Positions 1 to 11,322 of a stretch of DNA of 64,000 nt are shown here, piece after piece. Numbering within the stretch: the first letter of the stretch is position 1; the number at the start of each line of letters is the position of its first letter. The stretch covers positions 676,450,314-676,514,313 of the forward strand of contig NC_057862.1 in the NCBI RefSeq assembly GCF_019393635.1, written 5' to 3'. The position numbers were made by a program, and so were the translations under genes. The notes beneath the pieces were generated by a model that was not told where the DNA came from, did no database searches, and saw nothing but the letters and a program-made list of their open reading frames with translations. This DNA comes from Dromiciops gliroides (lineage: Eukaryota; Chordata; Mammalia; Microbiotheria; Microbiotheriidae).

Positions 1-1152
1 CAAAGTAAATTAAAATGATGACAATAAATCAACAGCCCATGATTTTCTAGATGTGGGGATGCCCTTCTCAGGGACTGATCACGACTCCCCCACAGCTCAG
101 GGCAAAAGTCTCAGCCAGTTGCCTGAAACTCATAGAAACAGCAATTTGCCTTTGGTCACGGTAAGTAAGCCAGTAAGTGTCCAAAGTGAGATGCGAACTC
201 AAGACTTGTTGGCAGCACTCTATAGCCTATTCCATGCTGCATTTCAATTAAATAATAATTATTGAAATCTATAGATAATATATTTTTAGTGGTCTAGCCC
301 TAAGATTTTATCAGTATGGGTCATTCCAGAAGAGACTACCTTTACAGATTATCTGTAACCCATAGTCTTGGAGATTTTTCCTCGGGGGCATAAAAAGACT
401 AAATGACTTTTCCAAGGTCATACAGTCAGACCCAGGTCTTCTTTACTTTGAGGCTGCCCCTCTTTCTACTTTGCCATGCCTACCATTTAAACAATAATCA
501 CAGAAAAAATTATATATGTATATTCATATACACATATATGTATATATTATACATATGTGCACACACATATAAACACACATATATATGGGTGTATGTACAC
601 CCATATATCCTCGGCAACCCCTGGGGAATCCTCAGGTATCCTTCCGTCAGGCATGCTTAGCCAAACTCGGGCTCTTCCTGAGACCAGGCTGAACAGCCGA
701 AATATTTGCTCTTAGGAAGAAGTCTCCCAGGTATCAGATCTTCAAAGTTGCTTCTCTCTGCACCCATCTCCTTCCCCTCACTCTCCCCAGGTCATGAAGA
801 CCACCTGCAGCAGCTCCAAGGGAGCCGATCTTCCTCTGTACCATTTGCTGCAGAGGGCAGAAGGTGGGAGCAGTAGGGAAACACCCAAGGCCACCTTCAC
901 TACTATTCACACCCGCATATGCTCTTGGTGAAATATTTGTTGAATAAATGAAGAACACGCTGCCCAACACATATGCTGCATGCACATGTATGTCCAGACT
1001 CACATGGATACACACAACTGCACAGAAGACGCAAGCATACAAATCACACATCCACAGTCACAAAAACTGTTGCACACATTCCCATAAACACACAGAGCTA
1101 CGGACACTCAGATTTGTAGATCTACTTATTCTCACATCCGCACACCAACTTG

Positions 1153-1154
<2 letters not shown>

Positions 1155-1186
<32 letters not shown>
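1155..1186. repeat. (CA)n microsatellite
   Basis: About 16 uninterrupted CA units. Confidence 0.95.
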
Positions 1187-1189
<3 letters not shown>

Positions 1190-1576
1190 CAGCATTTTCC
1201 TGCATCTCTCCAGGCACACCAGGCATCAGCATCCTTCAGGACAAGTTCAGAGGAAGGCAGAAGTTGGTTCCTACTTCCCCTCTTCTTACCCTCCCCCTCC
1301 TCCCCCAGCCCATGGAGGCTTTGGGGACAGACTGGCTGGTGCCAGCCATTCACTCCAGCCTAGGCTTAATGAGGCTGCGGCCCAGGGGCCCTAGCTGCAG
1401 ACCCCTCCACCCCAATCATTTCCAAGTTGTTATTGAGGCCTTCCCCATCTGGGGACAATCCAGCACCCTTCCCCCAGTCGAAACTGCTCCATTTTCCATC
1501 CCTAAGAAGGTGGAACAGGAGGCTCCTCCTTTCCATGATGAGAAGACCAAGCTGTAGCCCCCAGCCCCAGATCCTG

Positions 1577-1759
<183 letters not shown>

Positions 1760-3089
1760 GCGTTATCTCTGTCCCAGCCTTCCTCATTCCAGTGTTTGCT
1801 GCCCAAGTCTGCATCCTCATTATCTCCTACATCACCCCACACATACATTTAGAGTCCAGTGGCAACCTCCAACTGCTTCTTGTCTTTCCTTCCTCCAATC
1901 CAGCTTGCACCCACTGCCCCTGGCCCCTGGCCCCTGGAAGGGGCTTGCTGATGTTCTCCTCTGGGTGGTCCCTCATTTTCCCTCATCTAGTCTAAGATAT
2001 TGATGACAGAACCTTGTAGCAAATACAAGCAAACAAAATCCCCTCCCAGGTTGCCCCCATCCTAAAGTTGATTGGGGGACTAGAGTCAGAGTAATTAAGT
2101 TGCATAATAGACTCCTAGTTGGTTTAATGTCCAGTGCTGAGAAAAGACCCTCAACCAGAAGATGCATGCCTCCCCAGAGAGAGGTTGCAGGCATGATAGG
2201 TGGGCTCATGGAAAATGGGCCTGCGTTGGAGTTTATCCTATCTCTTTAATGATTGACTCGGTAAAACTCTTCAATTTCCCCCAGATGTCTCTGCAGTTGT
2301 GAATTAAAATAAGCCCCAGGTATCCACTTAGTCCAATCAAATCAGCAAAAACAGAAACATTCGATGTTGATGAGGCCGCAGTATAAACCGTGGCTGTCGC
2401 CGTGGACCGCAAAGCGGGCTGGTTGGTATTCACTCCTCATTCCTTCCTCGTTCCCCTCCATCATAACGTACCCACCACTCGGTCATCCGAGGACTTTGAG
2501 GACCTTCCAATGGGGGAGCGGGCCATCTCCTGGCTTGTTTATTCAACGTTGAAACAGCTGTTCCAGGGAAAGGGGGGAGCTGGAGTCACCCCAGACCAGG
2601 CCAATATCATCTCACTGGGACCGGCTGGACAGTCTCTCCTGTGCCCTCTCTAAAATCCCAACTGTATCTATCCTGGCTTGTCAAGGAAACCCTTCAAATG
2701 CTACTGAAAATGTCTCCACTCGGGGTCCTTCACTTTCTGTGTGTCCTGGGACCGTGCGCTCAGTATGTAATAAACCAGTTACTCATGTCTCTGAATGTAG
2801 GTAAGGGTGATTGTCAAAGAGTTCTTAAGAACAAATCCCTGAGTATTTTCTATCCTTAGCCACACCCAATTACATCAATAAACTCATTAGTGTCAAAAGA
2901 GAAACCAGAGGTTCGGTTTGAATTTCTGCACGCGGGATGGTTATAAAATAAATTATAAAATAAAACCAAAGCTCTTCGTGCCCCCAGGTGACATCTAGCT
3001 GGGAAGGAAACACCTCAGATCATTAAATGTCACAGGCTTCCTTGTGTGCACTCTTTGAACACAGAGACACAACTAGAAAAAGAATTTTT

Positions 3090-3460
3090 TAAAAAAAATT
3101 ATATATATTTTAATTTTTCCTTTTTATTTAAAAATTTTTTTTCAATCAGCAAAAAAATCCATCTTCTCTCTCTCCCATCCCAACCACACTGAGAATGAAA
3201 TAAAAACAAAACTCCTGTTACAAACATATCTAGTTAATCAAAACACATCTCCAGGTTGGCCAAATCCAGTATCTGTCTCCTGCTGCCTCTGACACCTTCA
3301 CTTCTTTTAGGAGGTGGGAAGCAGGTTTATCCATTAAGCTTGGTCGTTGTGCTGGTCAGAGTTCCTAAGTCTTTCAAAGCTGTTTGCTTTCACCATATTA
3401 TTGTAATTGTGTAAATTGAAACAATTGCTACTTTTTCTAGTTCAGGAAAAGGTTGCTATG
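3090..3460 (-). mobile_element. old L1-like 3' end, antisense
   Basis: The T-rich, then CTCTCTCCC-rich stretch resembles the reverse complement of the L1 3'UTRs seen at 38130 and 58080, but it is much more diverged. Confidence 0.35.
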
Positions 3461-3470
3461 GTGTGGGAAG

Positions 3471-4070
3471 TGATATAGTGGGAAATCGGGTACGGGTTGG
3501 GGTTGGGGTTCTTGGGAATTCCTCCTTAAAGAATTACACCCTCTTGCACACAAAACTGTGATAGTTTATTTAGGAGCAAGGGAAGGGAAGGGTGGGGGGA
3601 GGGAAACCATGAAAGAAATCCTTAGACTTTTCATGGGGAGATTTGGCATAAAGCACATGGCTCAGAGGTACCAAATCTCCTCAAACAGGAGACCGGAAGG
3701 TACTTTTATAGATGACCCATGGGGGTGGACCATCTGCCCGTGAAAAGTTCCTTTAGTGAGAGAGGACCATCCCCCACTGGTGGTAGCTGGGGGAATTGGG
3801 TGAGCAGTGGAGGACCATCCCCCACTGGTAGTGACTAAAGGAATTGGGTGAGGGGTGGCTACAGATCCCTCTTCAGAACACAAAGGCCGAAGCCACACCC
3901 AAACTTATCTCTCCAGAGTAAGGGAGACCGGAATGAAGGGTAGGAATCCCAAGCTAGCTCAGTCCGATTTGGTTCCTCTAGGCGTTATCTGTCCTCTGGT
4001 TTAGTTTCTCAAGGAGAAGATTCCTCGGTGTGCCCCAGAGAAATTCTGGGGTGCTCTGCGCCCCATGACA
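3471..4070 (-). mobile_element. solo LTR of an endogenous retrovirus (fossil)
   Basis: A 600-bp unit reads TGTCATGGGG at its 5' end and ends in CA on the - strand. It is flanked by 4-bp GAAG duplications at 3467-3470 and 4071-4074. It has LTR parts in the right order: U3 with two 48-bp direct repeats (3762-3809 and 3810-3857), a TATAAAA box near 3700, and an AATAAA at 3570-3565. No internal region is present, so it is a solo LTR. The 4-bp duplication suits a class I (gamma-like) family; the family name is not known to me. Confidence 0.75.
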
Positions 4071-4104
4071 GAAGGGTTCTTAATTAGGAGAGTCCATGCA
4101 CTTG

Positions 4105-4222
4105 GGGGGGGGCAATGAAAGTTAAGTGACTTGCCTAGGGTCCCACAGCTAGTGTCTGAAGCAGAATTTGAACTCAGGTCCTCCTGAATCCAGGGCCAAT
4201 AATTTAAATATTCACTGCACCA
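4105..4222 (-). mobile_element. WSINE1-type SINE, 5'-truncated
   Basis: It has the typical core (GTTAAGTGACTTGCC and TGAACTCAGGTCCTCCTGAA, read on +) but lacks the head. TSD ATGCACTT lies at 4097-4104 and 4223-4230. Confidence 0.85.
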
Positions 4223-5207
4223 ATGCACTTTTTTTTTTAAAAAGTATTTTGACCACTTTATAAAATTTTATAATATCTTAAAATACTTTAAAAAGGATTT
4301 CAGAATAATCAGTTTATTTTGTAATCTTTTTGCACTCTATTTTATGCACTTAAACATTTAAATATACACATTAAATTTAAACATATTTAAATTATTCTGA
4401 GACAGACACATCAAAGGCTAAGAGCCCCTAAACTAAAGAAAACCAGATTGAAAGTACTATTGAAACAATAAGGAACAGTTTAAAATTTAAAGGATTTAAA
4501 CCTTTCAGATAGAAAAGGGAGGGGGAAAAGAGCAGAAAGGAAAAAGGAGGCATCCTAGCCTTTCCCTGAAAAGTTTATTTAAATGGGTTTGTTTATCTCC
4601 CTCCCACCCTGGTCCCGATTCCCCATGCCCCTTCCCGGCCATCTAGTCGGCCTCCAGGGGAGAAAGGTGCTCAGTAGGGTGGTGGGGCCCTGGTGTACCT
4701 GGCACCGTCTTTCTCTACCTCTGCCACCCTCTTGTCCATGCTTCTCGCCCACCCCCAGGCACTTACTTCCTAAAACTTCCTAGGGTGGCGGTAACTCCAT
4801 ACCATAGCATCCGTTTCATGAGCTAGAAAAAGTAGCAAAAAAAACTCCAAGACCCAGAATCCTTAGCAAGGATCCAGATCACTTCCTCTTCTTTCCGGAG
4901 AAGAATCCGTCCAAACATTTGTTAACACTAATATGTTAATTCACTATTGCTACAGTGGTTAACTTGTCCAACCACTTTTAGAAAACTTGGGTTTTTAATA
5001 ATAAAAGCCACAAAAATGATTTATTACTTTTGGTCTAGTGATCTCACAGCTAGATTCTGACCCCAAAGCATGTTATTGACAGTAAGAAATTATCTATCTG
5101 TAAAAAAAATTATATATCTATATATATTTACACATATAGATATATGGGTATATGTATATATGTATATATTGTGTATATATACACATACACACAGAACACT
5201 ACTTGTA

Positions 5208-5398
5208 ATAGCAAAAAGGTGGAGTAGTGATTAGAACACAGGATCTGGAGACGAGACCCAAATTCAAATCCTGTATCAGAAAATTTATTAGCTGTGTGAC
5301 CCTGGGCAAGTCCCTTCCCCTCTATCTGCCTCAGTTTCCTTAATCTATAAAATGAAGGGGTTGGACTTTATGACCTCTAAAGTTCTTTCCAGTCCTAA
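5208..5398 (+). mobile_element. MIR/MAR1-type old SINE
   Basis: It shows the tRNA-like head, the TGTGACCCTGGGCAAGTC core and the AAAATGAAGGGGTTGGACT tail, diverged. Confidence 0.7.
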
Positions 5399-5680
5399 TC
5401 TTGATTGAGAAATGACTGAGAAACAATGATTGAGATTACCAACCAACAATTGAGAAATAGCTGAATAAACTATGGGAAATGAAGATAAGGTCTATGCAGT
5501 AAGGAATGATGAATATGAAGAATCCAGAGATGTGTGGGCAGGTTTTTATGAAATGAAATCCAAATTCAAAAAGCAGAACCAAGAAAATAACACGTATAGT
5601 GTCTACAATTATATACAACAGAAGTCTGCTCAAATGCAGTAGACAATGTCAGTACTAACTTATTAAAACACCTGCCCTCC

Positions 5681-5843
5681 CTTTAAAAAAAAAAATTATT
5701 TATTTTTGCGGGGCAATGAGGGTTAAGTGACTTGCCCAGGGTCACACAGCTAGTAAGTGTTGAGTGTCTGAGGCTGGATTTGAACTCAGGTCCTCCTGAA
5801 TCCAGGACCAGTGCTTTATCCACTGTGCCACCTAGCTGCCCCA
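5681..5843 (-). mobile_element. WSINE1-type SINE, first of a tandem pair
   Basis: A full-length copy in antisense. The outer repeat TGCCCTCC (5673-5680) recurs only after the second copy (6001-6008). Confidence 0.9.
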
Positions 5844-6000
5844 CTTTTTTAATATTTTTTTTGTGTGAGGCGATTGGGGTTAAGTGACTTGCCCAGGGTC
5901 ACACAGCTACTAACTGTCAAGTGTCTGAGGCTGGATTTGAACTCAGGTCCTCCTGAATCTAGGGTTGGTGCTCTATCCACTGTGCCACCTAGCTGCCCCT
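5844..6000 (-). mobile_element. WSINE1-type SINE, second of a tandem pair
   Basis: A full-length copy in the same orientation, joined to the first through a T-rich linker without a TSD between them. Confidence 0.9.
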
Positions 6001-6314
6001 TGCCCTCCGTTTTTTTAACTAAAAGGCAGTTATGAACTCTGAGTCATAAGTGGTTTTTTAATGCTATTTTGTTTAATCAATTTCAGGGAATTTTATTTTG
6101 GCTGGGGATTTAACTGTGAATGGTAGGGGTTCTTCCACTTTTCTGCATCCTGGACCCCTTGGGCAGTCAGTGTGGTGAAGCCCATGGACTTCTTATCAAA
6201 ATTAGGTTTTTAAATGCATAAAAATACACAAGAACATGTGCTTATATAATAGAAAAACATAAGAATATGAAAAATAAAATACAAAAGAAACCATCTATAA
6301 TTGAAATATAGTCA

Positions 6315-6464
6315 GGGCAGCTAGGTGGCGCAGTGGATAGAGCACTGGCCCTGGAGTCAGGAGGACCTGAGTTCAAATCCAGCCTCTGACACTTAACACT
6401 TACTAGCTGTGTGACCCTGGGCAAGTCACTTAACCCCCATTGCCCCACAAAAAAAAAAAAAAAA
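6315..6464 (+). mobile_element. WSINE1-type SINE
   Basis: Full-length from GGGCAGCTAGGTGGCG to the A-rich tail; no clear TSD. Confidence 0.92.
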
Positions 6465-7530
6465 GAAAAAAATAGATTTATGAATTAGGCTGGCCAAAAA
6501 GCAATAAATTGATGGTCAATGATTTATCTCTGTAATCAAAGACGAAAAGGGAGTAAGTCATCTTACTAAGCCATCTTAAAGGCCCATCTGTTTTCCTTTC
6601 AAATAAGTGATTTCTCTCCCTCTCTGTATTCTACTATTGCTCCAAGAAACTGTAGCATGTGCTTCGACCACACCCGGTAAATCATCTTGGCAGATGGGCT
6701 ACACCAGTTGAGGGTAACTGACAGGCCTCAAAGCCTTGGGCACATTAGGGAGATGTCTACCCCAAGCATGTGAAGAGTTCCCCCAGTGCAACGGGCAGAC
6801 GAGTACAGTTTGTTCCAATGGGCATGACGGTGGCTGAAACAGGTGTAATCAAAGAGCTTAGACATTGAAGACACCAAAGGCACCTGTGAGCCAGGCTGCC
6901 CTGGACTCTAATGAAGGGACCAAGGACACAGGACCCTTTCTGGGCAGCTCAGAGTAAACAATAGCCAGGGTCTCATCTGGGTCTTATGTACTATGAGTCA
7001 CAAATGCTTTTTTTATGCTGTTTTGTTTAATCACTGTCAGCGACTGTCAGGGTGGGGACCATCTCAAAGTAGTCAGTGAGCAGATGCCTTGGGGATAGGC
7101 CATGGCCTTCAGAGACTGACTGTCCTTTTCAGGGGTGAGGTCTTGACAAAAAATAGGTGGGAAAAAAAGGTGGATCACAAATGAATAATTGGTTATTAAT
7201 ATAATAGGATAATATTAAGGTCTCTCCAAATCAAGTTCCCTGATATCTGATTAGTCAAAACAAAAATTACTCATTAAACAAAAATGTCCCTTGAGTCATT
7301 CTGGGATCCACTGGATATGCTTATTCAAATTACTTAAGGCTCTTTAGACAGCTTCTGGGATGGTTTTTTTCATGCCTTTGAAATCCCTGTGCCTGGCACT
7401 CAGTAGGCCCTTAACAAATATATTTGGCATAGCAAGTGATAATACAGCCCCACAGTGGACTCTGATTGGAAGCAAGTGTACATGTACCCCCCCCACACAC
7501 ACACACAGGAGGTTTTAAAAATGAATTGCT

Positions 7531-7672
7531 GGGGCAGCTAGGTGGCACAGTGGATAGAGCACCGGCCCTGGAGTCAGGAGTTACTGAGTTCAAATCCGGC
7601 CCGCAGACACTTAACACTTACTAGCTGTGTGACCCTGGGCAAGTCACTTAACCCCTATTGCCCTGCCAAAAT
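7531..7672 (+). mobile_element. WSINE1-type SINE
   Basis: Full length with perfect 13-bp TSD AAAATGAATTGCT at 7518-7530 and 7673-7685. Confidence 0.95.
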
Positions 7673-7736
7673 AAAATGAATTGCTTTCAGTGATCAAGCA
7701 TTTATTTTTTCTCTCCACAACCCTTCCAACAAATGA

Positions 7737-8150
7737 TAATATATAGCATTTATAAAACTTTTTAAGACTTGTAGAACACTTTACCTATATTACCTCCTTT
7801 GATCTTCACATCAGCCCAGGAAGTTAGGCATTATTATTATCCCCGATTTACAGAAGAGGAAACTGAGGTACAGAGCCATTAAGTGACTTGCCCAGCGTCA
7901 CACAGATAGTGAGACAGAATTTGAACGAAGGTCTTCCTGACTGTAAGTCGCCCTACTCTATCTCCTTTCTTTTTTTTATCGAGGCAATTGGGGTTAAGTG
8001 ACTTACCCAGGGTCACACAGCTAGTAAGTGTTAAGTGTCTGAGGCCGGATTTGAACTCAGGTACTCCTGAATCCAGGGCCGGTGCTCTATCCACTGTGCC
8101 ATCTAGCTGCCCCGCCCTACTCTATCTACTTTGACACATAATTACCACCA
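7737..8150 (-). mobile_element. old MIR-type SINE, interrupted by a young SINE
   Basis: The segment from GAGGAAACTGAGG through the GTCACACAG core is MIR-like; a WSINE1-type copy splits it at 7964-8113. Confidence 0.6.
7964..8113 (-). mobile_element. WSINE1-type SINE
   Basis: Full length, with perfect 14-bp TSD GCCCTACTCTATCT at 7950-7963 and 8114-8127. Confidence 0.95.
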
Positions 8151-8439
8151 GATCACCACAGTCAATCAGAACAAATACCCACATTGCTGGTGTCCAAAAA
8201 CATGTGTCCCATTCCAGTGGGATTTTTTTTAAAAAAGATCCTGGGAAGAGGAGACAGGGAGACGAGGAGGGAAGGGATGGAAAAAGAGGATGGCAAAGCT
8301 GATCCTTGCTTGGGTTTTTTTGTTTTGTTTTGTTTTTTTTAGGTGGGGAGGGGCTTTGAGGTTGTTCCTTCCCAGCTGCTGGACTCAGATTTGGGTAGTG
8401 AGGCCTTTGTACTGATGAAGTCTCCAGAGATGAAGCACC

Positions 8440-8735
8440 AGATGGAATGTCCCTGGACAGTTAGACACAAGATACATAGAGTAATCAGAGGGCTACCTTG
8501 GAAAGGCACTAGTAGCTGCCTCCCGCAGAAGATGGCCTTTGAGCTGAGTCTTGAAGGAAACCAAGTACTTCATGAGGTAGAGGTTGGGGCGGGGGGGGGG
8601 GGGGGGGACATTTCAGGAAAGAGGACCAGCCTGGGCAAAGGCCTGGAGATGGGAGATGGAGCACGCTGTGTGATAAGCAGCAAGTGGGCCAATCTAGAGC
8701 ATAGAGAGCAACTGTAATTGTACAGAGACCCTGTT
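8440..8735 (+). repeat. copy of an unnamed recurrent repeat
   Basis: It shares the order of phrases (GAGCTGAGTCTTGAAGGAA, GGCAAAGGCCTGGAGATGGGA) with the copies near 12000, 30400, 53200 and 63300. A 20-base G run (8589-8608) lies inside. Confidence 0.5.
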
Positions 8736-8781
8736 AACAAAAAGAAACTTAGTCCCTGCCTTCAAGGAGCTTACAGTCTAA

Positions 8782-9045
8782 AGGAGAAGTTGTTGCTGTT
8801 GTTCAGTAGTGCCTGGTTTGACTCTTCATGAACATTTGAGGTTTTCATGGCAGAGTTACTGGAGTGGTTGGCCATTTCCTTCTCCAGCTCATTTTACAGA
8901 TGAGGAAACTGAGGCACATAGGGTGAAGTGACCTGCCCAGGGTCACACAGCCAGCACCTGAGGCCAGATCTGAGCTCAGGAAGATGAGTCTTCCTGACGC
9001 CAGGTCCAGAGCACTATGTACCATGGTGCCACCTGGCCTCTTCCA
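8782..9045 (-). mobile_element. MAR1/MIR-type CORE-SINE
   Basis: It contains GGCCATTTCCTTCTCCAGC, GATGAGGAAACTGAGGCA and GGGTCACACAGC, the reverse of the CORE-SINE order. Confidence 0.7.
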
Positions 9046-9354
9046 GTTCTTGATCTATGATAAAATAGGGTAGTTAACGGGCAGTGCTAATGGGCGAGTT
9101 TTGCCCTCAATGATCCCTAGATAGATGCTGGGTCCCAAAATGAGCTGGATTCATAAGCTTTCATTGCAGGGACAGGACATTGAGATTGGCTCACCTGCGG
9201 TATCAGGAGCTGATGGATTTTCTCGATATCCTATTGCTTACTATCTTAAAGAGTTCTTGCTTGTTTTTGTTTTTAAACCAGGAGATCCAATCGAAGTGAC
9301 TTTTAATGCCTTGGGTCTTAGATTGAGAAATGGAAGGGACCTTCAAGGCCACTG

Positions 9355-9545
9355 AATACAGCCCCATCATTTTACAGGTGAGGAAACTGAGGCCCATAGA
9401 GGTGAGTGACCTGTCTAGGATCACACAGGCACAAAAGGACAGCGGTGGGACTCGAACCCAGGACCTCTGATTCCAAATCCATCTTCTCTGTTTGAACCCA
9501 GGTCTTCTCGGCTTCAGATGCAGCATGCTATCCGCCCCAGCAGCT
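9355..9545 (-). mobile_element. MIR-type SINE
   Basis: CATTTTACAGGTGAGGAAAC and a TCACACAGG core are followed by a diverged head. Confidence 0.6.
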
Positions 9546-9866
9546 CCCACCAGCAGCTGAAAAGAATGTAATAGAAGTCTGGGTAGTCTTTTTGGGGGAA
9601 GCAATAAGGAAAAGAGAACTGAGGAATGGTCCTTGTTTTCACTTCCTGGCAACATCTAGGGGAGAGGACTACCCTTGGAGGAAGGGAATAATCACTCCTC
9701 AGCATCCACAGGCCCCTGTGTCCGTGGGTCACGTAGGCAGGGGTGTGTATTTCTGTGAGCCTGTGTATTTGGCGTGGAACTATGGGTCAGGGTGAGCATC
9801 TAAAACAAAGGTTTGTAGCCAGAGGAGACCCCAGGGATCATCTCCTCCAACTCCCTTTCCTTTTCT

Positions 9867-10020
9867 TTTTTCTTTTTTTTCCCCCTCGGGGCAATTGGGG
9901 TCAAGTGACTTGCCCAGGGTCACACAGCTAGTAAGTGCCAAGTGTCTGAGGCCGGATTTGAACTCAGGTCCTCCTGAATCCAGGGCCGGTGCTCTATCCA
10001 CTGCACCACCTAACCGCCCC
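9867..10020 (-). mobile_element. WSINE1-type SINE
   Basis: Full length with a pyrimidine-rich tail; flanks share ACTCC and TTTTCTTTT but an exact TSD could not be set. Confidence 0.9.
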
Positions 10021-11170
10021 TACTCCTTTTCTTTTAACAAGGAAAAATAAGAGAAATACTCTATTAGAAAGGACAGAATGCTGGGAACCTACAGAAAACC
10101 TGGCTTTCACTCCATCTCCGTTACCTGTGTGAAGTGCTTAGTGTTTGGAAGGCTCTTCCAGGTCTCAATCTTGAACCCTACTTTGCGGGATCTCCCCCAC
10201 CGCCACCCCACCCCGGTCTGTCTGTGCAGATTTCTTTCCGTGGGGAAATGAATGAATGCCCCTCTTTGTGTATCTTCGTAGGGCTTCACCCTCTTGGTCC
10301 CAGGTTAACATATGCCTATGTTGGGGTGGGCAGTGTGTATGATGGGACAGACGTGGAGAGCGCGCTTGTGTGTCTGAGGAGCATCTATCTGGTGGCAGGG
10401 TCTGGGCAGGGACCCTTCTTTGGCTGTTTCCAATTCTTAGGTGGGAAAGAAGTAGATGGGTGGGAAAGCCACTCGCTGATCTGGGGGGCCCCCTCCTGGC
10501 AACTCGGAGCCTCCAGAAGACAGTCGGCTCTTTCTCCACTGGTTCCAGAGAGAGAGGGAGGAGGAAGGAAGCGAGAGAGGGGAAGCTGCTGACCCCAGCC
10601 AGCCCATAGCACGAGGAGGGAGGGCGCTTAGGCAGACCGACAGGGACACTCGGACCCACTCACAGGTACATTCACACCAGGTCTAGCTCACAGCTAAAAG
10701 CACGGAGCAAGCGCCCAACATCCTTAGCATCCTTAGAGAGGCACGCCCTGCTCCACGCTGCGGGGACACCTCCAGAGATGCTCGGCCAGCCCCTCCCTTG
10801 CAAGGCCCTGCCCCCACCCCGCGCTACCCGGTGCCCCCCGCGATCGCGCGCCCTGCAGACCCTCCCCCCCCATTGAAGGGCCTTGAGCCGGAGGCCGGTG
10901 CACGCGGCATCAGAACAAGAACCTCCCGGTGCGACGCAGGACACACGGTCGGTCCCCCGGCCTCTGCCCGCACCAGCCTTGGGGGTCGAGCAGCCCAGCG
11001 GCTGCACGGGCCGCGGCCCCGAGCCCACCCCGCCCCCAGACGTAACAGACACGCACCCTCCCCCCACAACCACACTCGCGGACACACACGGGGGCAGGCC
11101 CGCGCATCCTGGGGCGGGACCCGGTGCTCCGCCCTCCCGGGCTTTGCGGAAATCGGCTGCTGGCGAGACA

Positions 11171-11206
11171 ATGAGGCCGTCACATGACGGGCCGGCCGTA
11201 GCCTGA
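11171..11206 (+). other. possible 11-codon upstream ORF in the NAGK leader
   Basis: An ATG at 11171 is followed by ten codons and a TGA at 11204-11206, 117 bp before the NAGK start. It overlaps the E-box-like site. It matters only if transcription starts upstream of 11171, which is unknown. Confidence 0.25.
11179..11188. promoter_or_regulatory. M-box/CLEAR-like E-box in the NAGK promoter
   Basis: The ten bases GTCACATGAC contain the M-box core TCACATGA bound by MITF/TFE family factors. They differ by one base from the CLEAR consensus GTCACGTGAC. The site lies 135 bp before the NAGK ATG inside the CpG island. Function is inferred only from motif and position. Confidence 0.4.
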
Positions 11207-11322
11207 GCCGGAGGTGGCCGGAGTCACGCCGCGCGGGCCCGAGGGACGCCCAGGCAGGAGCCAGCCGCGGGGATCGGCGCGAGGCGCAGCGGGGAGCCCG
11301 GCGAGCGGGGAGCGGCGGCCCC

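Noticed and set aside
3489-3508. TTGGGG repeated three times, telomere-like
   Set aside because: It is too short, and vertebrate telomeres use TTAGGG; it is part of the LTR end.
6315-6464. tRNA gene
   Set aside because: The tRNA-like box belongs to the SINE head; no cloverleaf can be formed.
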